DNA of 64,000 bases from Amaranthus tricolor (GCF_026212465.1 NC_080049.1:13476349-13540348); one strand, 5' to 3'. Counted from the first letter of the stretch, positions 1-12,922 are shown. The notes: generated from the letters alone by a model not told the origin. Numbers and translations are program-made.

Positions 1-2230
1 TGTGCCATGTTTCATGCAAAACAAACCAAGTTTGAGCTACATTATGCGCAAAAGTGCCAAAAACGGTTAAAAACCCTTAAAATCGCAACTTAACACGTAA
101 TTTCTAGCATATGACTATGATTTTCAATTCTAACCACTTCAACGCAATAATATAGACGAAATAGTTTTGTGTGGCAAGTTTCGCGCAAAACAAAACAAGT
201 TTGAGCTAATTTAAGCGCGAAAGTGTCAAAAACGCTTAAAAACGCATAAAATCAGAACTTAACGCGTAATTACTAACATATGACTATGATTTTCAATTGT
301 AACCACTTCAACACACAACACAATAATATATACCAAATAATGTTCAGTGCCAAGTTTCGTGCTAAACAAACCAAGTTTGAGCTACATTATGCGCAAAAGA
401 GCCAAAAACGGTTAAAAACTCATAAAATCGCAACTTAACACGTAATTTCTAGCATATGACTATGATTTTCAATTCTAACCACTTGAACGCAATAATATAG
501 ACAAAATAGTGTTGTGTGGCAAGTTTCGCGCAAAATAAAACAAGTTTGAGCTACTTTAAGCGCGAAAGTGCCAAAAACGCTTAAAAACGCATAAAATCGG
601 AACTTAACGCGTAATTACTAACATATGACTATGATTTTCAATTGTAACCACTTCAACACAATAATTTATACCAAATAATGTTCAGTGCCATGTTTCGTGC
701 TAAACAAACCAAGTTTGAGCTACTTTATGCGTAAAAGTGCCAAAAACGCTTTAAAACGCATAAAATCGCAATTTAACACGTAATTTCTAGCATATGACTA
801 TGATTTTCAATTCTAACCACTTCAACGCAATATATTATTCCAAATAGTGTTGTGTGCGAAGTTTCGAGCAAAAGAAACCAAGTTAGATCTACTTTATGCG
901 CAAAAGTGCGAAAACGATTAAAAACCCTTAAAATCGCAACATAACACGTAATTTCTAGCATATGACTATAATTTTCAATTCTAACCACTTCAACGCAATA
1001 ATATAGACGAAATAGAGTTATGTGGCAAGTTTTGCAAAAAACAAACAAAGTTTGAGCTACTTTATGCGCAAAAAAGCCAAAAACGGTAAAAAACCCTTAA
1101 AATCGTAACTTAACACGTAATTTCTAGCATATGACTATGATTTTCAATTCTAACCACTTCAACGCAATAATATAGACGAAATAGTGTTGTGTGGCAAGTT
1201 TCGCGCAAAACGAAACAAGTTTGAGCTATTTTAAGCGCAAAAGTGCCAAAAAAGCTTAAAAACACATAAAATCGGAACTTAACACGTAATTTCTAGCATA
1301 AGACTATGATTTTCAATTCTAACCACTTCAACGCAATATATTATTCCTAATAGTGTTGTGTGCAGTGTTTCGAGCAAAAGAAACCAAGTTTGATCTACTT
1401 TATGCGCAAAAGTGCGAAAAACGATAAAAAATCTTTAGAATCGCAACTTAACACGTAATTTCTAGCATATGACTATAAATTTAAATTCTAACCACTTCAA
1501 CGCAATAATATAGATGAAATAGTGTTATGTGGCATGTTTTGCACAAAACAAACAAAGTTTGAGCTACTTTATGCGCAAAAAAGCCAAAAACGGTTAAAAA
1601 CCCTTAAAATCGCAACTTAGCACGTAATTTCTAGAATATGACTATGATTTTCAATTCTAACCACTTCAACGCAATAATAAGACGAAATAGTGTTGTGTGG
1701 CAAGTTTCGCGCAAAACGAAACAAGTTTGAGCTATTTTAAGCGCAAAAGTGCCAAAAAAGCTTAAAAACACATAAAATCAGAACTTAGCACGTAATTTCT
1801 AGCAAAAGACTATAATTTTCAATTCTAACCACTTCAACGCAATATATTATTCCAATTAGTGTTGTGTGCGAAGTTTCGAGCAAAAGAAACCAAGTTTGAT
1901 CTACTTTATGCGCAAAAGTGCGAAAAACGATTAAAAACCCTTAAAATTGCAACTTAACACGTAATTTCTAGCATATGACTATGATTTTCAATTCTAACCA
2001 CTTCAACGCAATAATATAGACGAAATAGTGTTGTGTGGCAAGTTTCGTGCAAAACGAAACAAGTTTGAGCTATTTTAAGCGCGAAAGTGCCAAAAACGCT
2101 GAAAAACACATAAAATCGAAACTTAACACGTCATTTCTAGCATAAGACTATGATTTTCAATTCTATCCACTTCAACACAATAATATATTCCAAATAGTGT
2201 TGTGTGCCATGTTTCATGCAAAACAAACAA
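1..2230 (+). repeat. Mosaic edge of the left block, mostly 3-monomer periodicity
   Basis: Monomer types follow one another here without the regular 9-mer order seen further right. The junction word GCAATATATTATTCC occurs at 827, 1333, 1839 and 2515, spacings of 506, 506 and 676 bp, that is 3, 3 and 4 monomers. The repeated group is M7/M1-like, M8-like and M9/M6-like. M11-like monomers with TTTCATGCAAAAC, otherwise absent from the left block, occur at about 1-60 and 2200-2240. The right edge is approximate and was set where the sequence begins to match the next unit 1522 bp downstream. Confidence 0.75.
1198..1216 (+). other. Representative dyad GTTTCG-7-CGAAAC in the monomer
   Basis: The 19 bases read GTTTCG CGCAAAA CGAAAC: two 6-bp inverted arms around a 7-base spacer. 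M9/M6 monomers keep a shorter version, GTTTC GAGCAAAA GAAAC. The element lies in the most type-variable part of the monomer. It matches TTCG, the central A and CG of the mammalian CENP-B box pattern TTCG-N4-A-N2-CGGG but not its final GG. Dyads are described in several centromeric satellites; a binding protein here is not implied. Confidence 0.6.
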
Positions 2231-2802
2231 AGTTTGAGCTACTTTATGCGCAAAAAAGCCAAAAACGGTTAAAAACCCTTAAAATCGCAACTTAACACGT
2301 AATTTCTAGCATATGACTATGATTTTCAATTCTAACCACTTCAGCGCAATAATATAGACGAAATAGTGTTGTGTGGCAAGTTTCGCGCAAAACGAAACAA
2401 GTTTGAGCTATTTTAAGCGCAAAAGTGCCAAAAAAGCTTAAAAACACATAAAATCGAAACTTAACACGTCATTTCTAGCATAAGACTATGATTTTCAATT
2501 CTAACCACTTCAACGCAATATATTATTCCAAATAGTGTTGTGTGCGAAGTTTCGAGCAAAAGAAACCAAGTTTGATCAACTTTATGCGCAAAAGTGCGAA
2601 AAACGATTAAAAACCCTTAAAATCGCAACTTAACACGTAATTTCTATCATATGACTATAATTTTCAATTCTAACCACTTCAACGCAATAATATAGACGAA
2701 ATTTTGTTATGTGGCAAGTTTTGCACAAAACAAACAAAGTTTGAGCTACTTTATGCGCAAAAAAGCCAAAAACGGTTAAAAACCCTTAAAATCGCAACTT
2801 AA

Positions 2803-4324
2803 CACTTAATTTCTAGCATATGACTATGATTTTCAATTCTAACCACTTCAACGCAATAATATAGACGAAATAGTTTTGTGTGGCAAGTTTCGCGCAAAAC
2901 AAAACTTTTTTGAGCTACTTTAAGCGCGAAAGTGTCAAAAACGCTTAAAAACGCATAAAATCGGAACTTAACGCGTAATTACTAACATATGACTATGATT
3001 TTCAATTGTAACAACTTCAACACAATAATATATACCAAATAATGTTCAGTGCCAAGTTTCGTGCTAAGCAAATCAAGTTTGAGCTACATTATGTGCAAAA
3101 GTGCCAAAAACGGTTAAAAACCCATAAAATCGCAACTTAACACGTAATTTCTAGCATATGACTATGATTTTCAATTCTAACCACTTGAACGCAATAATAT
3201 AGACAAAATAGTGTTGTGTGGCAAGTTTCGCGCAAAATAAAACATGTTTGAGCTACTTTAAGCGCGAAAGTGCCAAAAACGCTTAAAAACGCATAAAATC
3301 GGAACTTAACGCGTAATTACTAACATATGACTATGATTTTCAATTGTAAGCACTTGAACACAATAATTTATACCAAATAATGTTCAGTGCCATGTTTCGT
3401 GCTAAACAAACCAAGTTTGAGCTACTTTATGCGCAAAAGTACAAAAAACGCTTAAAAACGCATAAAATCGCAATTTAACACGTAATTTCTAGCATATGAC
3501 TATAATTTTTCAATTCTAACCACTTCAACGCAATATATTATTCCAAATAGTGTTGTGTGCGAAGTTTCGAGCAAAAGAAACCAAGTTAGATGAACTTTTT
3601 GCGCAAAAGTGCGAAAAACGATTAAAAACCCTTAAAATCGCAACTTAACACGTAATTTCTAGCATATGACTATAATTTTCAATTCTAACCACTTCAACGC
3701 AATAATATAGACGAAATAGTTTTATGTGGCAAGTTTTGCAAAAAACAAACAAAGTTTGAGCTACTTTATGCGCAAAAAAGCCAAAAACGGTTAAAAACCC
3801 TTAAAATCGCAACTTAACACGTAATTTCTAGCATATGACTATGATTTTCAATTCTAACCACTTCAGCGCAATAATATAGACGAAATAGTGTTGTGTGGCA
3901 AGTTTCGCGCAAAAGGAAACAAGTTTGAGCTATTTTAAGCGCAAAAGTGCCAAAAAAGCTTAAAAACACATAAAATCAAAACTCAACACGTAATTTCTAG
4001 CATAAGACTATGATTTTCAATTCTAACCACTTCAACGCAATATATTATTCCAAATAGTGTTGTGTGCGAAGTTTCGAGCAAAAGAAACCAAGTTTGATCA
4101 ACTTTATGCGCAAAAGTGCGAAAAACGATTAAAAACCCTTAAAATCGCAACTTAACACGTAATTTCTATCATATGACTATAATTTTCAATTCTAACCACT
4201 TCAACGCAATAATATAGACGAAATTTTGTTATGTGGCAAGTTTTGCACAAAACAAACAAAGTTTGAGCTACTTTATGCGCAAAAAAGCCAAAAACGGTTA
4301 AAAACCCTTAAAATCGCAACTTAA
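2803..4324 (+). repeat. 9-mer HOR copy 1 (1522 bp)
   Basis: Contains M1 (end), M2, M3, M4, M5, M6, M7, M8, M9 and the start of the next M1. Private features of this copy include AACTTTTTTGAGC in M2 near 2903, where later copies have AACTTGTTTGAGC, and GTACAAAAAACG in M5 near 3440. Confidence 0.9.
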
Positions 4325-5846
4325 CACTTAATTTCTAGCATATGACTATGATTTTCAATTCTAACCACTTCAACGCAATAATATAGACGAAATAGTTTTG
4401 TGTGGCAAGTTTCGCGCAAAACAAAACTTGTTTGAGCTACTTTAAGCGCGAAAGTGTCAAAAACGCTTAAAAACGCATAAAATCGGAACTTAACGCGTAA
4501 TTACTAACATATGACTATGATTTTCAATTGTAACAACTTCAACACAATAATATATACCAAATAATGTTCAGTGCCAAGTTTCGTGCTAAGCAAATCAAGT
4601 TTGAGCTACATTATGTGCAAAAGTGCCAAAAACGGTTAAAAACCCATAAAATCGCAACTTAACACGTAATTTCTAGCATATGACTATGATTTTCAATTCT
4701 AACCACTTGAACGCAATAATATAGACAAAATAGTGTTGTGTGGCAAGTTTCGCGCAAAATAAAACATGTTTGAGCTACTTTAAGCGCGAAAGTGCCAAAA
4801 ACGCTTAAAAACGCATAAAATCGGAACTTAACGCGTAATTACTAACATATGACTATGATTTTCAATTGTAAGCACTCGAACACAATAATTTATACCAAAT
4901 AATGTTCAGTGCCATGTTTCGTGCTAAACAAACCAAGTTTGAGCTACTTTATGCGCAAAAGTACCAAAAACGCTTAAAAACGCATAAAATCGCAATTTAA
5001 CACGTAATTTCTAGCATATGACTATAATTTTTCAATTCTAACCACTTCAACGCAATATATTATTCCAAATAGTGTTGTGTGCGAAGTTTCGAGCAAAAGA
5101 AACCAAGTTAGATGAACTTTTTGCGCAAAAGTGCGAAAAACGATTAAAAACCCTTAAAATCGCAACTTAACACGTAATTTCTAGCATATGACTATAATTT
5201 TCAATTCTAACCACTTCAACGCAATAATATAGACGAAATAGTTTTATGTGGCAAGTTTTGCAAAAAACAAACAAAGTTTGAGCTACTTTATGCGCAAAAA
5301 AGCCAAAAACGGTTAAAAACCCTTAAAATCGCAACTTAACACGTAATTTCTAGCATATGACTATGATTTTCAATTCTAACCACTTCAGCGCAATAATATA
5401 GACGAAATAGTGTTGTGTGGCAAGTTTCGCGCAAAAGGAAACAAGTTTGAGCTATTTTAAGCGCAAAAGTGCCAAAAAAGCTTAAAAACACATAAAATCA
5501 AAACTCAACACGTAATTTCTAGCATAAGACTATGATTTTCAATTCTAACCACTTCAACGCAATATATTATTCCAAATAGTGTTGTGTGCGAAGTTTCGAG
5601 CAAAAGAAACCAAGTTTGATCAACTTTATGCGCAAAAGTGCGAAAAACGATTAAAAACCCTTAAAATCGCAACTTAACACGTAATTTCTATCATATGACT
5701 ATAATTTTCAATTCTAACCACTTCAACGCAATAATATAGACGAAATTTTGTTATGTGGCAAGTTTTGCACAAAACAAACAAAGTTTGAGCTACTTTATGC
5801 GCAAAAAAGCCAAAAACGGTTAAAAACCCTTAAAATCGCAACTTAA
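4325..5846 (+). repeat. 9-mer HOR copy 2 (1522 bp)
   Basis: Same monomer order as the preceding copy. A private C occurs in AGCACTCGAACAC near 4871, where the other copies have AGCACTTGAACAC. Confidence 0.9.
4797..4820 (+). other. Representative phased A-tract module
   Basis: A-tracts begin at 4797, 4807 and 4817, separated by CGCTT and CGCAT, so they lie exactly 10 bp apart, about one helical turn. In monomers with GCAAAAGTGCC just upstream, a fourth A-tract sits 9 bp further out. Such phasing is the classic arrangement for intrinsically bent DNA and can position nucleosomes. The module occurs in nearly every monomer of both blocks, with variations in the CGCTT, CGGTT, CGATT and CGCAT linkers. 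Confidence 0.7.
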
Positions 5847-7370
5847 CACTTAATTTCTAGCATATGACTATGATTTTCAATTCTAACCACTTCAACGCAA
5901 TAATATAGACGAAATAGTTTTGTGTGGCAAGTTTCGCGCAAAACAAAACTTGTTTGAGCTACTTTAAGCGCGAAAGTGTCAAAAACGCTTAAAAACGCAT
6001 AAAATCGGAACTTAACGCGTAATTACTAACATATGACTATGATTTTCAATTGTAACAACTTCAACACAATAATATATACCAAATAATGTTCAGTGCTAAG
6101 TTTCGTGCTAAGCAAATCAAGTTTGAGCTACATTATGTGCAAAAGTGCCAAAAACGGTTAAAAACCCATAAAATCGCAACTTAACACGTAATTTCTAGCA
6201 TATGACTATGATTTTCAATTCTAACCACTTGAACGCAATAATATAGACAAAATAGTGTTGTGTGGCAAGTTTCGCGCAAAATAAAACATGTTTGAGCTAC
6301 TTTAAGCGCGAAAGTGCCAAAAAACGCTTAAAAACGCATAAAATCGGAACTTAACGCGTAATTACTAACATATGACTATGATTTTCAATTGTAAGCACTT
6401 GAACACAATAATTTATACCAAATAATGTTCAGTGCCATGTTTCGTGCTAAACAAACCAAGTTTGAGCTACTTTATGCGCAAAAGTACCAAAAACGCTTAA
6501 AAACGCATAAAATCGCAATTTAACACGTAATTTCTAGCATATGACTATAATTTTTCAATTCTAACCACTTCAACGCAATATATTATTCCAAATAGTGTTG
6601 TGTGCGAAGTTTCGAGCAAAAGAAACCAAGTTAGATGAACTTTTTGCGCAAAAGTGCGAAAAACGATTAAAAACCCTTAAAATCGCAACTTAACACGTAA
6701 TTTCTAGCATATGACTATAATTTTCAATTCTAACCACTTCAACGCAATAATATAGACGAAATAGTTTTATGTGGCAAGTTTTGCAAAAAACAAACAAAGT
6801 TTGAGCTACTTTATGCGCAAAAAAGCCAAAAAACGGTTAAAAACCCTTAAAATCGCAACTTAACACGTAATTTCTAGCATATGACTATGATTTTCAATTC
6901 TAACCACTTCAGCGCAATAATATAGACGAAATAGTGTTGTGTGGCAAGTTTCGCGCAAAAGGAAACAAGTTTGAGCTATTTTAAGCGCAAAAGTGCCAAA
7001 AAAGCTTAAAAACACATAAAATCAAAACTCAACACGTAATTTCTAGCATAAGACTATGATTTTCAATTCTAACCACTTCAACGCAATATATTATTCCAAA
7101 TAGTGTTGTGTGCGAAGTTTCGAGCAAAAGAAACCAAGTTTGATCAACTTTATGCGCAAAAGTGCGAAAAACGATTAAAAACCCTTAAAATCGCAACTTA
7201 ACACGTAATTTCTATCATATGACTATAATTTTCAATTCTAACCACTTCAACGCAATAATATAGACGAAATTTTGTTATGTGGCAAGTTTTGCACAAAACA
7301 AACAAAGTTTGAGCTACTTTATGCGCAAAAAAGCCAAAAAACGGTTAAAAACCCTTAAATCGCAACTTAA
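5847..7370 (+). repeat. 9-mer HOR copy 3 (1524 bp)
   Basis: Same order; the extra length comes from one-base A-run expansions, for example GCCAAAAAACG near 6318 and 6827, which could be real or consensus errors. Confidence 0.9.
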
Positions 7371-8385
7371 CACTTAATTTCTAGCATATGACTATGATTT
7401 TCAATTCTAACCACTTCAACGCAATAATATAGACGAAATAGTTTTGTGTGGCAAGTTTCGCGCAAAACAAAACTTGTTTGAGCTACTTTAAGCGCGAAAG
7501 TGTCAAAAACGCTTAAAAACGCATAAAATCGGAACTTAACGCGTAATTACTAACATATGACTATGATTTTCAATTGTAACAACTTCAACACAATAATATA
7601 TACCAAATAATGTTCAGTGCCAAGTTTCGTGCTAAGCAAATCAAGTTTGAGCTACATTATGTGCAAAAGTGCCAAAAACGGTTAAAAACCCATAAAATCG
7701 CAACTTAACACGTAATTTCTAGCATATGACTATGATTTTCAATTCTAACCACTTGAACGCAATAATATAGACAAAATAGTGTTGTGTGGCAAGTTTCGCG
7801 CAAAATAAAACATGTTTGAGCTACTTTAAGCGCGAAAGTGCCAAAAACGCTTAAAAACGCATAAAATCGGAACTTAACGCGTAATTACTAACATATGACT
7901 ATGATTTTCAATTGTAAGCACTTGAACACAATAATTTATACCAAATAATGTTCAGTGCCATGTTTCGTGCTAAACAAACCAAGTTTGAGCTACTTTATGC
8001 GCAAAAGTACCAAAAACGCTTAAAAACGCATAAAATCGCAATTTAACACGTAATTTCTAGCATATGACTATAATTTTTCAATTCTAACCACTTCAACGCA
8101 ATATATTATTCCAAATAGTGTTGTGTGCGAAGTTTCGAGCAAAAGAAACCAAGTTAGATGAACTTTTTGCGCAAAAGTGCGAAAAACGATTAAAAACCCT
8201 TAAAATCGCAACTTAACACGTAATTTCTAGCATATGACTATAATTTTCAATTCTAACCACTTCAACGCAATAATATAGACGAAATAGTTTTATGTGGCAA
8301 GTTTTGCAAAAAACAAACAAAGTTTGAGCTACTTTATGCGCAAAAAAGCCAAAAACGGTTAAAAACCCTTAAAATCGCAACTTAA
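7371..8385 (+). repeat. 6-mer contracted HOR copy (1015 bp)
   Basis: M2 to M6 are followed by a monomer with the M7 word TTTTGCAAAAAAC near 8300 but the M1 ending CACTTAATTT at 8386. M8, M9 and part of M1 are missing. This is what an unequal exchange between the similar monomers M7 and M1 would produce. Confidence 0.88.
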
Positions 8386-9908
8386 CACTTAATTTCTAGC
8401 ATATGACTATGATTTTCAATTCTAACCACTTCAACGCAATAATATAGACGAAATAGTTTTGTGTGGCAAGTTTCGCGCAAAACAAAACTTGTTTGAGCTA
8501 CTTTAAGCGCGAAAGTGTCAAAAACGGTTAAAAACGCATAAAATCGGAACTTAACGCGTAATTACTAACATATGACTATGATTTTCAATTGTAACAACTT
8601 CAACACAATAATATATACCAAATAATGTTCAGTGCCAAGTTTCGTGCTAAGCAAATCAAGTTTGAGCTACATTATGCGCAAAAGTGCCAAAAACGGTTAA
8701 AAACCCATAAAATCGCAACTTAACACGTAATTTCTAGCATATGACTATGATTTTCAATTCTAACCACTTGAACGCAATAATATAGACAAAATAGTGTTGT
8801 GTGGCAAGTTTCGCGCAAAATAAAACATGTTTGAGCTACTTTAAGCGCGAAAGTGCCAAAAACGCTTAAAAACGCATAAAATCGGAACTTAACGCGTAAT
8901 TACTAACATATGACTATGATTTTCAATTGTAAGCACTTGAACACAATAATTTATACCAAATAATGTTCAGTGCCATGTTTCGTGCTAAACAAACCAAGTT
9001 TGAGCTACTTTATGCGCAAAAGTACAAAAAAACGCTTAAAAACGCATAAAATCGCAATTTAACACGTAATTTCTAGCATATGACTATAATTTTTCAATTC
9101 TAACCACTTCAACGCAATATATTATTCCAAATAGTGTTGTGTGCGAAGTTTCGAGCAAAAGAAACCAAGTTAGATGAACTTTTTGCGCAAGAGTGCGAAA
9201 AACGATTAAAAACCCTTAAAATCGCAACTTAACACGTAATTTCTAGCATATGACTATAATTTTCAATTCTAACCACTTCAACGCAATAATATAGACGAAA
9301 TAGTTTTATGTGGCAAGTTTTGCAAAAAACAAACAAAGTTTGAGCTACTTTATGCGCAAAAAAGCCAAAAACGGTTAAAAACCCTTAAAATCGCAACTTA
9401 ACACGTAATTTCTAGCATATGACTATGATTTTCAATTCTAACCACTTCAGCGCAATAATATAGACGAAATAGTGTTGTGTGGCAAGTTTCGCGCAAAAGG
9501 AAACAAGTTTGAGCTATTTTAAGCGCAAAAGTGCCAAAAAAGCTTAAAAACACATAAAATCAAAACTCAACACGTAATTTCTAGCATAAGACTATGATTT
9601 TCAATTCTAACCACTTCAACGCAATATATTATTCCAAATAGTGTTGTGTGCGAAGTTTCGAGCAAAAGAAACCAAGTTTGATCAACTTTATGCGCAAAAG
9701 TGCGAAAAACGATTAAAAACCCTTAAAATCGCAACTTAACACGTAATTTCTATCATATGACTATAATTTTCAATTCTAACCACTTCAACGCAATAATATA
9801 GACGAAATTTTGTTATGTGGCAAGTTTTGCACAAAACAAACAAAGTTTGAGCTACTTTATGCGCAAAAAAGCCAAAAACGGTTAAAAACCCTTAAAATCG
9901 CAACTTAA
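8386..9908 (+). repeat. 9-mer HOR copy 4 (1523 bp), super-unit marked
   Basis: Full M2 to M1 order. Carries markers shared only with the copy at 10927: CAAAAACGGTTA in M2 at about 8525 and GCGCAAGAGTGCG in M6 near 9188. Confidence 0.9.
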
Positions 9909-10926
9909 CACTTAATTTCTAGCATATGACTATGATTTTCAATTCTAACCACTTCAACGCAATAATATAGACGAAATAGTTTTGTGTGGCAAGTTTCGCG
10001 CAAAACAAAACTTGTTTGAGCTACTTTAAGCGCGAAAGTGTCAAAAACGCTTAAAAAACGCATAAAATCGGAACTTAACGCGTAATTACTAACATATGAC
10101 TATGATTTTCAATTGTAACAACTTCAACACAATAATATATACCAAATAATGTTCAGTGCCAAGTTTCGTGCTAAGCAAATCAAGTTTGAGCTACATTATG
10201 TGCAAAAGTGCCAAAAACGGTTAAAAACCCATAAAATCGCAACTTAAACACGTAATTTCTAGCATATGACTATGATTTTCAATTCTAACCACTTGAACGC
10301 AATAATATAGACAAAATAGTGTTGTGTGGCAAGTTTCGCGCAAAATAAAACATGTTTGAGCTACTTTAAGCGCGAAAGTGCCAAAAACGCTTAAAAACGC
10401 ATAAAATCGGAACTTAACGCGTAATTACTAACATATGACTATGATTTTCAATTGTAAGCACTTGAACACAATAATTTATACCAAATAATGTTCAGTGCCA
10501 TGTTTCGTGCTAAACAAACCAAGTTTGAGCTACTTTATGCGCAAAAGTACCAAAAACGCTTAAAAACGCATAAAATCGCAATTTAACACGTAATTTCTAG
10601 CATATGACTATAATTTTTCAATTCTAACCACTTCAAACGCAATATATTATTCCAAATAGTGTTGTGTGCGAAGTTTCGAGCAAAAGAAACCAAGTTAGAT
10701 GAACTTTTTGCGCAAAAGTGCGAAAAACGATTAAAAACCCTTAAAATCGCAACTTAACACGTAATTTCTAGCATATGACTATAATTTTCAATTCTAACCA
10801 CTTCAACGCAATAATATAGACGAAATAGTTTTATGTGGCAAGTTTTGCAAAAAACAAACAAAGTTTGAGCTACTTTATGCGCAAAAAAGCCAAAAACGGT
10901 TAAAAACCCTTAAAATCGCAACTTAA
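9909..10926 (+). repeat. 6-mer contracted HOR copy (1018 bp)
   Basis: Has the same M7/M1 hybrid junction (TTTTGCAAAAAAC near 10845, CACTTAATTT at 10927) as the 6-mer at 7371, with a few one-base A insertions. Confidence 0.88.
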
Positions 10927-12448
10927 CACTTAATTTCTAGCATATGACTATGATTTTCAATTCTAACCACTTCAACGCAATAATATAGACGAAATAGTTT
11001 TGTGTGGCAAGTTTCGCGCAAAACAAAACTTGTTTGAGCTACTTTAAGCGCGAAAGTGTCAAAAACGGTTAAAAACGCATAAAATCGGAACTTAACGCGT
11101 AATTACTAACATATGACTATGATTTTCAATTGTAACAACTTCAACACAATAATATATACCAAATAATGTTCAGTGCCAAGTTTCGTGCTAAACAAATCAA
11201 GTTTGAGCTACATTATGCGCAAAAGTGCCAAAAACGGTTAAAAACCCATAAAATCGCAACTTAACACGTAATTTCTAGCATATGACTATGATTTTCAATT
11301 CTAACCACTTGAACGCAATAATATAGACAAAATAGTGTTGTGTGGCAAGTTTCGCGCAAAATAAAACATGTTTGAGCTACTTTAAGCGCGAAAGTGCCAA
11401 AAACGCTTAAAAACGCATAAAATCGGAACTTAACGCGTAATTACTAACATATGACTATGATTTTCAATTGTAAGCACTTGAACACAATAATTTATACCAA
11501 ATAATGTTCAGTGCCATGTTTCGTGCTAAACAAACCAAGTTTGAGCTACTTTATGCGCAAAAGTACCAAAAACGCTTAAAAACGCATAAAATCGCAATTT
11601 AACACGTAATTTCTAGCATATGACTATAATTTTTCAATTCTAACCACTTCAACGCAATATATTATTCCAAATAGTGTTGTGTGTGAAGTTTCGAGCAAAA
11701 GAAACAAAGTTAGATGAACTTTTTGCGCAAGAGTGCGAAAAACGATTAAAAACCCTTAAAATCGCAACTTAACACGTAATTTCTAGCATATGACTATAAT
11801 TTTCAATTCTAACCACTTCAACGCAATAATATAGACGAAATAGTTTTATGTGGCAAGTTTTGCAAAAAACAAACAAAGTTTGAGCTACTTTATGCGCAAA
11901 AAAGCCAAAAACGGTTAAAAACCCTTAAAATCGCAACTTAACACGTAATTTCTAGCATATGACTATGATTTTCAATTCTAACCACTTCAGCGCAATAATA
12001 TAGACGAAATAGTGTTGTGTGGCAAGTTTCGCGCAAAACGAAACAAGTTTGAGCTATTTTAAGCGCAAAAGTGCCAAAAAAGCTTAAAAACACATAAAAT
12101 CGAAACTTAACACGTAATTTCTAGCATAAGACTATGATTTTCAATTCTAACCACTTCAACGCAATATATTATTCCAAATAGTGTTGTGTGCGAAGTTTCG
12201 AGCAAAAGAAACCAAGTTTGATCAACTTTATGCGCAAAAGTGCGAAAAACGATTAAAAACCCTTAAAATCGCAACTTAACACGTAATTTCTATCATATGA
12301 CTATAATTTTCAATTCTAACCACTTCAACGCAATAATATAGACGAAATTTTGTTATGTGGCAAGTTTTGCACAAAACAAACAAAGTTTGAGCTACTTTAT
12401 GCGCAAAAAAGCCAAAAACGGTTAAAAACCCTTAAAATCGCAACTTAA
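10927..12448 (+). repeat. 9-mer HOR copy 5 (1522 bp), super-unit marked
   Basis: Shares CAAAAACGGTTA (11066) and GCGCAAGAGTGCG (11728) with the copy one super-unit (2540 bp) to the left. In this copy M8 reads GCGCAAAACGAAAC rather than GCGCAAAAGGAAAC (near 12030), an M10-like or ancestral state. Confidence 0.9.
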
Positions 12449-12922
12449 CACTTAATTTCTAGCATATGACTATGATTTTCAATTCTAACCACTTCAACGC
12501 AATAATATAGACGAAATAGTTTTGTGTGGCAAGTTTCGCGCAAAACAAAACTTGTTTGAGCTACTTTAAGCGCGAAAGTGTCAAAAACGCTTAAAAACGC
12601 ATAAAATCGGAACTTAACGCGTAATTACTAACATATGACTATGATTTTCAATTGTAACAACTTCAACACAATAATATATACCAAATAATGTTCAGTGCCA
12701 AGTTTCGTGCTAAGCAAATCAAGTTTGAGCTACATTATGTGCAAAAGTGCCAAAAACGGTTAAAAAACCCATAAAATCGCAACTTAACACGTAATTTCTA
12801 GCATATGACTATGATTTTCAATTCTAACCACTTGAACGCAATAATATAGACAAAATAGTGTTGTGTGGCAAGTTTCGCGCAAAATAAAACATGTTTGAGC
12901 TACTTTAAGCGCGAAAGTGCCA
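12449..12922 (+). repeat. Partial HOR copy truncated by the gap
   Basis: Contains the end of M1, M2, M3 and the first part of M4, cut in the middle of AAGTGCCA by the N run. Confidence 0.92.

Larger units (their letters stand above)
1..12922 (+). repeat. Satellite block, about 169-bp monomers, forward orientation
   Basis: This is an uninterrupted head-to-tail array of about 76 monomers. The anchor CATATGACTAT (or its variant CATAAGACTAT) recurs at 109, 277, 453, 622, 791, 959, 1129, 1297 and 1466, giving spacings of 168, 176, 169, 169, 168, 170, 168 and 169 bp; the 176 spacing comes from a small ACA-rich insertion near 310-320. The best conserved part of the monomer runs from AACTTAACACGTAATTTC through the CATATG box to CTAACCACTTCAACGC. 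The most variable part is the TTTCG-CAAAA-CAAG segment that distinguishes monomer types. I found no non-satellite insertion. Centromeric function is inferred only from monomer size and array structure. Confidence 0.97.
2230..12922 (+). repeat. 9-monomer HOR domain with interspersed 6-monomer units
   Basis: The diagnostic word AACACTTAATTTC of monomer M1 (normally AACACGTAATTTC) places its CACTTAATTT at 2803, 4325, 5847, 7371, 8386, 9909, 10927 and 12449. The spacings are 1522, 1522, 1524, 1015, 1523, 1018 and 1522 bp, which are 9, 9, 9, 6, 9, 6 and 9 monomers. Copies of the 9-mer look near-identical by eye, differing mainly by one-base changes in A-runs, while neighbouring monomers inside a copy differ at many sites. 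That contrast defines a homogenised HOR array. Unit starts in the following entries are set at this marker for convenience. Confidence 0.93.

Noticed and set aside
300..335. Microsatellite from the ACACACAACACAATAATAT stretch
   Set aside because: It is a single 8-bp expansion inside one monomer, too short to call a separate repeat.
773..1048. 91-residue open frame on the minus strand
   Set aside because: It is a chance opening through about 1.6 satellite monomers; the protein repeats itself (two copies of a CVEVVRIEN-like stretch), has no domain, and equivalent frames are closed in neighbouring copies.
1198..1216. A true CENP-B box
   Set aside because: Only TTCG, the central A and the first CG of the pattern match; the final GG is AA, so I describe it as a dyad instead.
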